Shown here: positions 1 to 7,061 of the stretch, piece by piece
Layout of the letters: the number at the start of each line of letters is the position of its first letter
Position numbering within the stretch: position 1 is the first letter of the stretch
From: Gemmatimonadaceae bacterium
Lineage (GTDB): Bacteria > Gemmatimonadota > Gemmatimonadetes > Gemmatimonadales > Gemmatimonadaceae
Assembly (NCBI GenBank): GCA_013813605.1
Contig: JACCRL010000442.1
Coordinates: 1-7,745, forward strand
Direction: 5' to 3'
DNA: 7,745 nucleotides
Position numbers and translations under genes: made by a program
The notes under the pieces: model-generated
Databases searched by the model: none
The model's input: the letters and a program-made list of their open reading frames with translations, nothing else
Told to the model about the DNA's origin: nothing

Positions 1-2888
1 GCCAACTGAGCGGGGAAGGGCGACGGCTCGCCCACCATGCTCAGCACGCGCGGCGCCGGTGGCGCGACCTTTCTCTCGAGCAGCGGCGCCAGCCAGCACC
101 CGGTGTGCGAATCCTCGGCGAGCACAATTTCTTCAGGCCGTCCCATCGCGACAACGAGCCCGCCGCCGATTCCACCCTCCGGTCCGAGATCTATCACCCA
201 GTCGGCGAGCTTGATCACATCGAGGTTGTGCTCGATGAGCACGAGCGTGTGTCCCTGCTCGAGCAGCCGGTCGAACACCTTGGCGAGCTTCCTGATGTCC
301 TCGAGATGCAAACCTGTCGTCGGCTCGTCCATCACGTACAGCTTCTTCCCCGTTTTCTTCCCCGCCAGCGCCAGCTCGCGCGCGACCTTGATGCGCTGCG
401 CCTCGCCGCCCGACAGCGTCGTCGCGGGCTGCCCGAGCCGCAGGTAGCCCAGCCCGACCTGCTGCAGCTGCCACAGTGCCTGGCCAAGCTTCTCCTCGCG
501 CGGGAAGAAGCGGATGGCCTGGTCGACGGTGAGGTTGAGCACCTGGTGGATGCTCTTGCCGCGCACTGTCACGTCGAGCACTTCCGGCTTGAACCTCTTC
601 CCGCCGCAGTCGTCGCACGGGACGTAGACGTCAGCCATGAAAACCATCTCCACCTCGAGCGCGCCCGCGCCCTCGCACGCCTCGCACCGGCCGCCAACGA
701 CGTTGAAGCTGAACGTGCCCGGGGTGTACTTGCGTTGGCGCGCAAGCGGCGTGTCCGCGAAAATGGACCGGATGTCGTCGAACGCCTTCACGTACGTCAC
801 CGGGTTGGAGCGCGGCGACTTGCCAATCGGGCTCTGATCGATGAGCACGACGCCGTCGAGCGCGTCGAATCCGGTCAGCGTCGAGTAATCGCCGACCTTT
901 TCTCCGAGGTGGATCTTGGCGGAATGCTCGCCAACCAGCTTCGTCTCGAGCGCGCGGTAGAGCACGTCGTGAACGAGCGTGCTCTTGCCTGAGCCGGACA
1001 CGCCGGTGACGACGGTGAGCGCGCCTATCGGCACGCGGATGTCCACATCCTGAAGATTGTGCTCGCGCGCGCCGTTGAGGGTGATCCAGCGCGGACCGAG
1101 CCGTCTCCGCGCTTCGGGCAGCGGTATAGTGCGGGCGCCAGTAACGTACTGCCCGGTGAGCGGACTCTCGCTCACACGCGACATCGGACCCGCGAACACT
1201 ATCTCGCCTCCCGCCTCGCCACTGCCGGGTCCCAGCTCCACCATGTAGTCGGCGGCCTCGATCGCGGCGAGATCGTGCTCGACGACAAGCACCGTGTTGC
1301 CGGCGTCGCGCAGTCGCTGCAGCAGCTTGAGCAGCCTGTCCATGTCGCGCGAGTGCAATCCGATCGAGGGCTCGTCGAGCACGTAGAGCGTATCCACCAG
1401 CTGCGACCCAAGGGAATTCGCGAGTCCGATCCGCTGCGCCTCGCCGCCTGAGAGCGTGCGCGTGGCGCGATTCATCGACAGGTATCCGAGCCCGACGTCG
1501 CGGAGAAACGTGACCCGGTCGCGCGCCTCCTTGAGAACCATCGTCGCGATGCCGCGCTCATACTCCGACAGCGACAGCTCGCCGAGCCATACCGCGAGCC
1601 GGTCGACCGCGAGGTCCGCGACCTGGGCGATGCTCAGGCCGCCAACGCGCACGTCGAGTGACTCCGGCTTGAGCTTCGTGCCGTGACAGGTTGGACATTC
1701 CTGCGCCGTCTGGTACTGGCGCAGGAAAACGCGGATGTACTGCTTGTACCGCTTTTCCTCGAGGTCGCGCAGGAAGGGGAAGATTCCCTTGTACCCGCGC
1801 GTCTTGCCGTGTAACAGCAGCTGGCGCTGCTCCGCCGGGAGCTTCTCCCACGCCCGGTCGAGCGGTATGCGCTCGCGCTTTGCAAAGTCAGACAGCGCGC
1901 GCCGCTTGTTGTCGTATCGCGGCTTGGTCCACGGATCGATCGCGCCGTCGATCAGCGACCGCGACGGGTGCGGCACGATCAGCGCCTCGTCATACTCCAG
2001 TATCGCGCCGAATCCGTTGCACTGCTCGCATGCGCCACGAGGATTGTTGAAGGAGAAGAGCTGCGGCGAAGGAGTGGGAGCGATCGTGCCGTCGTTGCCG
2101 CACTCGAACCGCTCGGTGAATCGCAGCCGGCTGACCGTCCGCCCATCGATCGGCGAGACGGCGGGCTCGGCGAGGAGAATTACACAGTCACCCTCGCCCT
2201 CCGCGAACGATGTGCCGACGGCGTCGCTCAGTCTCCCCGCAGACTCGGGCGAGACGGCGAGACGGTCCACTACGACGAGAAGGTCTTTCGCGCGTGTGAT
2301 GTCGGTTTTCGCGCCGGTGAGATCCTCGAGGTGGTGCACCAATCCACCGAGCGCGATACGGAGAAACCCCTGCGCGCGAAGGTTCTCCACCACCACGTCG
2401 TGGGTGACCTTGCTCGACAGGCGCAGCGGAAACGTTACGTGGAACCTGGTTCCCAACGGGAGCGCGAGCACCACATCGGTGACCGACTGAACAGTGTCGG
2501 GCTTTATCTCCCGCCCGCACTTCGGGCAGAACGTGTGGCCGACCCTTGCCCACAGCAGCCGCAGATAATCGTAGATCTCGGTTGCGGTGCCCACGGTGGA
2601 GCGCGATGTCCGGGTGGGATTCTTTTGCTCGATCGCGACGGCGGGAGAGAGTCCCTCGACCGAATCCACGTCGGGCTTCTCCATCCGCTCGAGAAACTGG
2701 CGCGCATAGGCTGAGAGTGACTCGACGTAGCGGCGCTGCCCCTCAGCGTAGATCGTGTCGAACGCCAGCGACGATTTTCCTGACCCGGAGGGACCGGTCA
2801 CGACGGTGACGGCGCGCCGCGGTATCTCGAGGTCGAATCCCTTGAGGTTGTGCTGCCTGGCGCCGCGGACGATGATGCTTTCTTTCAC
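1..2888 (-). CDS. uvrA: UvrABC excinuclease subunit A (3' end cut by window edge)
   Basis: ATPase that recognises bulky DNA lesions and loads UvrB in nucleotide excision repair; cytoplasmic and dimeric in known homologues. I read 962 uninterrupted codons from GTG 2888 to the edge. Order of parts: first Walker A GPSGSGKS (residues 32-39); a C121-x2-C124 pair; a UvrB-interaction-like region (about 125-255); the first zinc module (C263, C287, C290); an insertion domain with C398-x2-C401; first signature LSGGEAQR (479-486); second Walker A GVSGSGKS (629-636); C-terminal zinc finger C735/C738/C758/C761, spaced as in E. coli; second signature (825-832); and a DEPTTGLH Walker B. An in-frame TAG four codons upstream and no ATG before residue 69 fix the GTG start, although the ribosome site is poor. 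Known UvrA proteins are about 940-960 aa, so few residues are missing. Oddity: the second cysteine of the first zinc module is Asp (D266). It lies 42 nt behind two GlsB-family genes and is probably co-transcribed with them. Confidence 0.98.
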   Translation of the reverse strand, partial: MKESIIVRGARQHNLKGFDLEIPRRAVTVVTGPSGSGKSSLAFDTIYAEGQRRYVESLSAYARQFLERMEKPDVDSVEGLSPAVAIEQKNPTRTSRSTVGTATEIYDYLRLLWARVGHTFCPKCGREIKPDTVQSVTDVVLALPLGTRFHVTFPLRLSSKVTHDVVVENLRAQGFLRIALGGLVHHLEDLTGAKTDITRAKDLLVVVDRLAVSPESAGRLSDAVGTSFAEGEGDCVILLAEPAVSPIDGRTVSRLRFTERFECGNDGTIAPTPSPQLFSFNNPRGACEQCNGFGAILEYDEALIVPHPSRSLIDGAIDPWTKPRYDNKRRALSDFAKRERIPLDRAWEKLPAEQRQLLLHGKTRGYKGIFPFLRDLEEKRYKQYIRVFLRQYQTAQECPTCHGTKLKPESLDVRVGGLSIAQVADLAVDRLAVWLGELSLSEYERGIATMVLKEARDRVTFLRDVGLGYLSMNRATRTLSGGEAQRIGLANSLGSQLVDTLYVLDEPSIGLHSRDMDRLLKLLQRLRDAGNTVLVVEHDLAAIEAADYMVELGPGSGEAGGEIVFAGPMSRVSESPLTGQYVTGARTIPLPEARRRLGPRWITLNGAREHNLQDVDIRVPIGALTVVTGVSGSGKSTLVHDVLYRALETKLVGEHSAKIHLGEKVGDYSTLTGFDALDGVVLIDQSPIGKSPRSNPVTYVKAFDDIRSIFADTPLARQRKYTPGTFSFNVVGGRCEACEGAGALEVEMVFMADVYVPCDDCGGKRFKPEVLDVTVRGKSIHQVLNLTVDQAIRFFPREEKLGQALWQLQQVGLGYLRLGQPATTLSGGEAQRIKVARELALAGKKTGKKLYVMDEPTTGLHLEDIRKLAKVFDRLLEQGHTLVLIEHNLDVIKLADWVIDLGPEGGIGGGLVVAMGRPEEIVLAEDSHTGCWLAPLLERKVAPPAPRVLSMVGEPSPFPAQL

Positions 2889-2930
2889 CCCGGAAATCTA
2901 CACGGGACACCGAAAATCAGCCGAACCGGC

Positions 2931-3194
2931 CTACCTTCCTTTTCGGAGCGCCCGGCCGACGAGGAGGAGAATAATTGCGCCGGCTGTGGCAATTGCGATG
3001 GAGCGGAAATCAAAGCTGCCCGCCGCTACCCGTCCCCATCCGAGCCTCGTGCCGATCCAGCCGCCGATGAACGCGCCGACGATGCCGAGTACGATCGTTA
3101 CGATGCAGCCGGACGGGTCCCGCCCTGGCACCAGAAATTTTGCGAGAGTCCCTGCTACGAGACCCAGCAGTACCCAATAGAGCCAGAGCGGCAA
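2931..3194 (-). CDS. GlsB/YeaQ/YmgE family small membrane protein (second copy)
   Basis: An 87-aa, very hydrophobic protein of the family often called transglycosylase-associated or GlsB/YeaQ/YmgE. The family is linked to stress responses, but its biochemical role is unclear. Three membrane segments can be seen: about residues 4-20, 30-50 and 65-82. Family hallmarks present are GLVAG near the N-terminus, a PGRDP turn (23-27) and a glycine-rich [12 protein letters not shown] helix. The C-terminus ends in basic residues (RALRKGR). The start is TTG: there is no other Met in the protein, and a purine-rich AGGAAAAGGG precedes the TTG. It follows the first copy by 23 nt and precedes uvrA by 42 nt. 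Over the first ~44 aligned residues more than half are identical to the neighbouring copy, whereas the C-terminal halves differ, so this is an old tandem duplication. A direct role in DNA repair is not suggested by the sequence. Confidence 0.9.
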   Translation of the reverse strand: MPLWLYWVLLGLVAGTLAKFLVPGRDPSGCIVTIVLGIVGAFIGGWIGTRLGWGRVAAGSFDFRSIAIATAGAIILLLVGRALRKGR

Positions 3195-3200
3195 ACCCTT

Positions 3201-3205
3201 TTCCT
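3201..3205 (-). promoter_or_regulatory. Ribosome binding site deciding a TTG start
   Basis: On the minus strand this reads AGGAA within a purine run (AGGAAAAGGG), a short distance upstream of TTG 3194. It supports the TTG as the initiation codon of the second GlsB-family gene, which has no ATG or other methionine codon. Confidence 0.6.
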
Positions 3206-3217
3206 GCCCTTAGGCTG

Positions 3218-3490
3218 TTACGGGACGCGCGTGGTGGCGCGGCCCTTGGTCGCCATGCGGTAGATCCAGAGCAGCACGAGCGCGCCGACTACTGCGAGCA
3301 CGATGCTCCACAGCGAGAAGCCGTTAAGCCCCGAGCCGGTGATCATGTTTCCGAGAAAGCCACCAATGAAAGCACCGATGATTCCGATGATCATGGTGAC
3401 TACGATGCCGCCGGGATCGTTCCCCGGCATGATGGCCTTGGCAATCGCGCCGGCGATGAGACCAAGGACGACCCATGCGAGTATTCCCAT
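3218..3490 (-). CDS. GlsB/YeaQ/YmgE family small membrane protein (first copy)
   Basis: A 90-aa integral membrane protein of the GlsB/YeaQ/YmgE family (Pfam Transgly_assoc by recollection). Members are commonly induced under envelope, acid or general stress, and their molecular function is not settled. Three predicted membrane helices lie at about residues 3-20, 30-50 and 58-77. The conserved pieces are GLIAGAIAK, the PGNDPGG turn at 22-28 and GIIGAFIGGFLGN. The short tail is basic (ATKGRATTR). The ATG start is well supported by GGAGG four bases upstream. It appears to be the first gene of a minus-strand unit with its paralogue and uvrA. Its promoter should lie in 3491-3618, next to the inverted repeats there. 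I see no convincing -35/-10 pair on this strand. Confidence 0.93.
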   Translation of the reverse strand: MGILAWVVLGLIAGAIAKAIMPGNDPGGIVVTMIIGIIGAFIGGFLGNMITGSGLNGFSLWSIVLAVVGALVLLWIYRMATKGRATTRVP

Positions 3491-3494
3491 CTTT

Positions 3495-3499
3495 CCTCC
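3495..3499 (-). promoter_or_regulatory. Strong Shine-Dalgarno for the first GlsB-family gene
   Basis: The minus strand reads GGAGG followed by AAAG and then ATG 3490. It is the best ribosome binding site in the window and fixes the start of the 90-aa membrane protein. Confidence 0.8.
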
Positions 3500-3545
3500 A
3501 GAATGGTTTACGTCAGCCGACAGAGCAGGACATCGGTGTCCGCCA

Positions 3546-3577
3546 CAGGTGCAACCTGCGTACCATGCGGTACGCAG
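3546..3577. promoter_or_regulatory. Double inverted repeat in the divergent intergenic region (candidate operator)
   Basis: Two overlapping dyads sit between the divergent GlsB-family gene and the ABC exporter gene. The main one spans 3556-3577: arms CTGCGTACC and GGTACGCAG are perfect 9-bp complements around the loop ATGC. The second spans 3546-3558: arms CAGGT and ACCTG around GCA. The main dyad centre is about 76 nt from the GlsB start and 52 nt from the exporter start, where a repressor or activator could act on either side. No T-run follows, and no gene ends here, so a terminator is unlikely. The binding factor is unknown. The element does not match the GAAC-N4-GTTC type LexA box. Confidence 0.55.
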
Positions 3578-3618
3578 TAATTAGCGCGCCACCTGAGACC
3601 CGGCTAGCATACTTCTGA

Positions 3619-5472
3619 ATGACCGCTCCCGCAACCCAGCAAGGCGAAGACGATACGCTCGGCAAGGCCTACGACGGCAGGCTGATGCGGCGGCTGCTGG
3701 CCTATACGAGACCATACCGGGTGCTCCTCGCGGGGGCCTTCGCGCTTCTCTGTCTGGAGGGCGGGCTGCAGGTGGTCGGCCCTCTGCTCACGCGCCGCGT
3801 CATCGATGTCGGCCTTCCAGCGAAAGACCTGAGCATCGTCTGGATCGCGACTATTCTCTTCCTGCTGACTCTCGTCGTCGAGTTCGTCGCCACCTGGTGG
3901 CACACGTGGCTAACGAGCCTGCTCGGGCAGAAAGTAATGCGCGACCTGCGCATGGAGATCTTCGTTCACCTCCAGCGGCTCTCGGTCACTTTCTTCGACC
4001 GCAACCCGGCCGGCAGGCTCATCACGCGCGTGACGTCCGACGTCGAAACGCTGAACGAGCTCTTCACCGCGGGCGTCGTTGCGGGTCTTGGCGATCTCTT
4101 CACCCTGCTGGCGATCAGCGTCGCGATGCTGCTCATGGACTGGAAGCTCGCGCTCGCATCCTTTGCCGTCATTCCCTTCGTCGCCCTCGTCTCGGGCCTC
4201 TTTCGCCGATGGGTGCGCGAGACCTATCGCGAGCTTCGCATCCGCCTCGCCCGCATCAATTCTTTCCTGCAGGAGCGCCTCACCGGAATGAAGATCGTGC
4301 AGCTGTTTGGGCAACAGGAACGCGAGTCGGCGCGTTTCAGGGATCTGAACAAGAGCCATCTCGACGCGCAGCTGAAATCCATTACCGTCTATGCGATCTA
4401 CTTTCCCGCGATCGAGCTTCTCACCTCGGTCGCGCTGGCGGTCCTCATCGTTGCCGGAGCATCGCGGGTGGGCGTCGGAACGCTGAGCGTGGGTACCGTC
4501 GCCGCATTCCTCCAGCTCGTGCGCCGCTTCTTCCAGCCGCTCCAGGACCTGTCGGAGAAGTACAACATCCTCCAGACGGCGATGGCGAGCTCGGAGCGGA
4601 TCTTCGCCCTGCTCGACACGGTGCCGAGCGTTCCGGACGTTGCCGCGCGCGGTAACGCCCCACCGCGGACCGGGGGCGTGGAAGTGAAGTTCGAGGATGT
4701 CTGGTTCGCGTACGATCTCGCGCACCTCGCAAAGAATCAGGGCGATGGTGAGGGGGGCGCGGCGAAGGAATGGGTGCTCAGGGGAGTTAGCTTCACAGCG
4801 CGTCCCGGCCAGACGGTGGCTCTCGTCGGACACACCGGTGCCGGCAAGACGACAATCGTGAATCTTCTGATGCGGTTCTACGATCCTCAGCGCGGCCGCA
4901 TCCTGATCAATGGAGCTGACATCAGGACGATGCCGCTCGCCGAGCTGCGTGGGCTGATCGGCTACGTGCAGCAGGACATTTTCCTCTTCGCCGGCGACGT
5001 GGCGACGAACATCAGGCTCTCGAATCCGCTCAGCGATGACGATGTCGCCGCCGCCGCGGCGAAGGTCGGTGCCGACCGCATCATCAGGAGCTTCCCGCGC
5101 GGCTACGGGCAGGTGCTGGGTGAACGCGGAGCATCTATCAGCGTCGGTGAGCGCCAGCTGCTCTCGTTCGCCCGGGCGGTGGCGGCGGACGCGCCGCTGC
5201 TCCTGCTCGACGAGGCCACCAGCGCCGTGGACAGCCACATCGAGGCGGAGATACAGACAGCGCTCGGCGTTCTTGTTGCCGGTCGGACGACGATTGCCGT
5301 AGCGCACCGGCTGAGCACGATCGCGGCCGCCGATGAGATCCTCGTGCTGCACCACGGTGAGGTGGTGGAGCGCGGCAGGCACGCAGCGCTGGTGGAGCGG
5401 GGCGGACTGTACGACACGCTCTGGCGGTTGCAGGCGGGCGACTCCGAGCCGCTCCTCAGGCAGGCCGGGTGA
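3619..5472 (+). CDS. ABC exporter half-transporter, fused membrane and ATP-binding domains (MsbA/MdlB-like)
   Basis: A 617-aa inner-membrane exporter subunit, expected to work as a homo- or heterodimer. The substrate (lipid, drug or peptide) cannot be told. The membrane domain covers about residues 25-320 with six hydrophobic segments and the usual coupling sequences (RVTSDVETLNELF; ERLTGMKIVQLF). The ATPase domain covers about 353-605: A-loop Y365, Walker A GHTGAGKTT (404-412), Q-loop YVQQD (Q452), signature ISVGERQ (507-513) instead of LSGGQ, Walker B LLLLDE (D531, catalytic E532), H-loop H563. All catalytic residues are intact. ISVGE resembles the LSVGQ seen in MdlB-type subunits. A Gly/Lys-rich insert of roughly a dozen residues separates the A-loop from the next strand. 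There is no Shine-Dalgarno before ATG 3619. TAGCAT (3605-3610) could be a -10 box giving a nearly leaderless mRNA, but the -35 is poor. It is the first gene of the plus-strand cluster, and no partner half-transporter is visible. Confidence 0.96.
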   Translation: MTAPATQQGEDDTLGKAYDGRLMRRLLAYTRPYRVLLAGAFALLCLEGGLQVVGPLLTRRVIDVGLPAKDLSIVWIATILFLLTLVVEFVATWWHTWLTSLLGQKVMRDLRMEIFVHLQRLSVTFFDRNPAGRLITRVTSDVETLNELFTAGVVAGLGDLFTLLAISVAMLLMDWKLALASFAVIPFVALVSGLFRRWVRETYRELRIRLARINSFLQERLTGMKIVQLFGQQERESARFRDLNKSHLDAQLKSITVYAIYFPAIELLTSVALAVLIVAGASRVGVGTLSVGTVAAFLQLVRRFFQPLQDLSEKYNILQTAMASSERIFALLDTVPSVPDVAARGNAPPRTGGVEVKFEDVWFAYDLAHLAKNQGDGEGGAAKEWVLRGVSFTARPGQTVALVGHTGAGKTTIVNLLMRFYDPQRGRILINGADIRTMPLAELRGLIGYVQQDIFLFAGDVATNIRLSNPLSDDDVAAAAAKVGADRIIRSFPRGYGQVLGERGASISVGERQLLSFARAVAADAPLLLLDEATSAVDSHIEAEIQTALGVLVAGRTTIAVAHRLSTIAAADEILVLHHGEVVERGRHAALVERGGLYDTLWRLQAGDSEPLLRQAG

Positions 5473-5535
5473 CGCTTGCCGCTGTATAAGGCGGCCGGTA
5501 GTTTGAGGCCTCATGCTCTCAATGAGTCTCATTTA
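5473..5535 (+). promoter_or_regulatory. Leader region between exporter and phosphatase genes
   Basis: This 63-nt gap could be read as an N-terminal extension from TTG 5476. Its codons (AGT, TTG, AGG, CCT, TCT, TTA) have AT-rich third positions unlike the genes around it, so I treat it as non-coding. It holds TATAAG (5485-5490), a possible -10 box without a recognisable -35, a 10-bp palindrome TGAGGCCTCA (5504-5513), and AATGAG-T-CTCATT (5521-5533). An internal promoter or translational control is plausible but unproven. Confidence 0.4.
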
Positions 5536-5536
5536 G
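5513..5536 (+). CDS. Possible 7-codon leader ORF (MLSMSLI)
   Basis: The ATG at 5513 is preceded by TTGAGG, with GAGG at 5505-5508 four bases upstream, which is a usable ribosome site. The ORF encodes MLSMSLI and stops at TAG 5534-5536. The last base of the stop is the first base of the phosphatase GTG, giving TAGTG. This arrangement would allow reinitiation at a start that has no ribosome site of its own. The same TAGTG junction occurs between two genes at 7059-7063. So short an ORF can arise by chance, and the peptide has no recognisable function. Confidence 0.3.
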   Translation: MLSMSLI

Positions 5537-6330
5537 TGCACCTCGCTGTCGCGGCCCGCACCGATGTCGGCCGAATCCGGAAAGGCAACGAGGACACCCT
5601 GCACGCGTCCGCGAACTCCTATCGCGGGCTGTTCATCGTCGCCGATGGAATGGGGGGCCACGCCGCCGGCGAGGTGGCGAGCGAGATGAGCGTCGAGGTT
5701 GTCTCGCGCGGGCTCGCCGAGCTGAACGCGCTCGACAGCGGCGATGCGCAGTCACGGGTCGGGGATGCGCTCAGGGATGCCAACCGCGCCGTTTACGAGC
5801 GCACACGCACCGAGCGCGACAAGCTTGGCATGGGCAGCACGGTTTCCGCACTCCTTCTCTCGGATACCAGGTTCATCGTCGGCCACGTCGGTGACTCGCG
5901 CATCTATCTCGTCCGCGAGGGGCGCATGGAGCAGCTGACGCGGGATCACTCCCTGGTGCAGGAGCAGGTGGACGCGGGGCTCATCACCGCCGAGCAGGCC
6001 CGCCGTCACCCGCAGAGCAACGTCATTACTCGCTGCATCGGCATGGCGGACGAGATCGAGCCGGACGTGTTCGATGGCGAGGCGCGCGTCGGCGACGCCT
6101 TCCTTCTCGCCAGTGACGGCCTCACCGGGATGGTGGAGGACAAGCGCATCGAGCAGCTGTTGATGTCGCGCGCGACCCCCGCCCGCATCGTTGACGCGCT
6201 CATCGCCGAGGCGAACAACAATGGCGGCAACGACAACATCACGGCGGTGGTAGTGAGGGTGCTCGCGGCCGAGTCGACGGGCACTGACCGGGAAGTAACC
6301 CCGATCCCGCCCGCTCCCGCTCATGGATGA
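5536..6330 (+). CDS. PP2C-type serine/threonine protein phosphatase (Stp1/PrpC-like)
   Basis: Metal-dependent phosphatase that removes phosphate from Ser/Thr residues; cytoplasmic, with no membrane segment. From GTG 5536 it is 264 aa, the usual size for a stand-alone bacterial PP2C domain. Motifs in order: VGRIRKGNED with D20; VADGMGGHAAGE with D37 and G38; GSTVSALL; HVGDSRIYL; LTRDHSLV; NVITRCIG; LLASDGL with D194; GNDNIT with D233. The acidic metal ligands are complete, so it should be active. The tail after about residue 242 is a short Pro-rich stretch. I chose GTG because the homology begins at once there (HLAVAARTDVGR) and the upstream codons look non-coding. TTG 5476 would add 20 residues. 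Its stop overlaps the next gene by 8 nt. Such phosphatases usually counter a Hanks-type kinase, but none is in the window. Confidence 0.95.
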   Translation: MHLAVAARTDVGRIRKGNEDTLHASANSYRGLFIVADGMGGHAAGEVASEMSVEVVSRGLAELNALDSGDAQSRVGDALRDANRAVYERTRTERDKLGMGSTVSALLLSDTRFIVGHVGDSRIYLVREGRMEQLTRDHSLVQEQVDAGLITAEQARRHPQSNVITRCIGMADEIEPDVFDGEARVGDAFLLASDGLTGMVEDKRIEQLLMSRATPARIVDALIAEANNNGGNDNITAVVVRVLAAESTGTDREVTPIPPAPAHG

Positions 6331-6508
6331 GCGCCCTGAATCTGTAGCAGGTCTCGCCCAGCTCTATCTCGGCAACATCCTCTACGCGCTCGAGCTGGCG
6401 GCGCTGTCGCTCGACGAACAGAAGAAAAACGCTGACGCGGCGTTCTACAGGGCGATCGCGCGCAAGCTGGCGGACGCACGTGGAAGCGAGGCAAAACCGA
6501 GTGCATGA
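6323..6508 (+). CDS. Small helical protein of unknown function (61 aa)
   Basis: I do not recognise a family. The 61-aa protein begins MDERPESVAGLAQLYLG and is almost wholly predicted helix. Residues 9-30 are Ala/Leu-rich with amphipathic spacing, followed by a charged stretch (LDEQKKNADAAFYRAIARKLADAR). There is no signal peptide, cysteine or clear membrane segment, so it is probably cytoplasmic. GC-rich third positions through most of its length argue that it is a real gene. Its ATG overlaps the phosphatase stop by 8 nt (ATGGATGA), and its own stop overlaps the preferred GTG of the lipoprotein gene by 8 nt (GTGCATGA). This near-identical geometry suggests coupled translation in fixed ratio. 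A partner or regulator of the phosphatase is a guess from position only. Confidence 0.7.
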   Translation: MDERPESVAGLAQLYLGNILYALELAALSLDEQKKNADAAFYRAIARKLADARGSEAKPSA

Positions 6509-7061
6509 AAGCGATCTGCGCCGACGGTCCCGGCTGACTCGGCCGCTTCTCCTGGCGCTTCTGATTGGCTGCGACTCGCCCCGGCGCGATCCCAACTACG
6601 CGGGAGAGGTAGTCAAGGTCACGACGGATACCGCGTTTTCGGCGCTGCAGGAACGCGGCAAGGCGGCCATGGGTGTTGACCAGTACACATCCGCGCACGT
6701 ATTCGAGCCCCTGCCAGATGGGGGGCGCATCGTGCTTCGGCGGACCAATCCGAATGATAGCGCGAGCGACTCAGCCTTCAGGGCGGAGGCGAAGGCGGTC
6801 GCGACGATCAGGGCGCACATGAAGGAGATAGCTGCGTCATTCGGCAGGGGCGACTTCGCCATTCCCGGCGCGGTGCACGCGATGAATGACGTGCCCGGCA
6901 CGGCAGAAATGCACCGCCTGCGAGCAGAAATCACTTACGACCCGCGCGAGCTGCCGAACGGCGGAGAGGTGCGCGTCACGGCGCGGAGCGCGGCGGCGTT
7001 GAAGGCCGTCCACGAGTTCCTTGCCTTCCAGCGCACCGATCACCGGGCCGGAATGCACTAG
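6501..7061 (+). CDS. Predicted lipoprotein of an uncharacterised family
   Basis: A 186-aa protein exported and lipid-anchored: basic n-region (RRRSRLTR), hydrophobic core (PLLLALL), then lipobox LIGC with Cys24. The mature part carries a pattern I know from small, often misnamed bacterial proteins (some called aspartate carbamoyltransferase): IRAHMKEIAASFGRGDF with H106 and GDF at 117-119, H126 in VHAMNDVPG, a YDPRELPNGGEVRVT strand region, and ALKAVHEFLAFQRTDH near the C-terminus (D180, H181). The conserved His and Asp residues could bind a metal; this is inference. It has none of the carbamoyltransferase motifs. GTG 6501 is preferred over GTG 6480 because GAGG lies about ten bases upstream and the signal peptide is then of normal length. 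Its TAG overlaps the next GTG by one base. Confidence 0.85.
   Translation: MHESDLRRRSRLTRPLLLALLIGCDSPRRDPNYAGEVVKVTTDTAFSALQERGKAAMGVDQYTSAHVFEPLPDGGRIVLRRTNPNDSASDSAFRAEAKAVATIRAHMKEIAASFGRGDFAIPGAVHAMNDVPGTAEMHRLRAEITYDPRELPNGGEVRVTARSAAALKAVHEFLAFQRTDHRAGMH

Noticed and set aside
105..992. 295-codon plus-strand open frame
   Set aside because: Antisense to uvrA; Arg/Ala/Leu-rich composition, no family pattern. It is open only because of the GC-rich codons of the real gene.
2911..2931. Terminator before uvrA on the minus strand (GCCG-GTT-CGGC then TGATTTT)
   Set aside because: The stem is only 4 bp and the T-run is short and displaced, so efficient termination is unlikely.
3140..3580. Plus-strand open frames over the GlsB-family genes
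   Set aside because: They run antisense to two recognisable membrane proteins, have skewed composition and lack a ribosome site.
3491..3618. Canonical LexA box or sigma70 promoters
   Set aside because: No GAAC-N4-GTTC or CTG-N10-CAG match in the expected form was found, and -35/-10 pairs are poor on both strands. Only the dyads are reported.
3910..5532. 540-codon minus-strand open frame
   Set aside because: Complementary to the well-supported ABC exporter; low-complexity Arg/Glu/His composition and no motifs.
5476..5535. N-terminal extension of the phosphatase from TTG 5476
   Set aside because: Codons with AT-rich third positions, including TTA, AGT and AGG, no ribosome site, and PP2C homology starts at GTG 5536. 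Not fully excluded.
6480..6500. Upstream GTG start for the lipoprotein
   Set aside because: Adds seven residues before an already complete signal peptide, with a weaker ribosome site and a larger overlap with the preceding gene.
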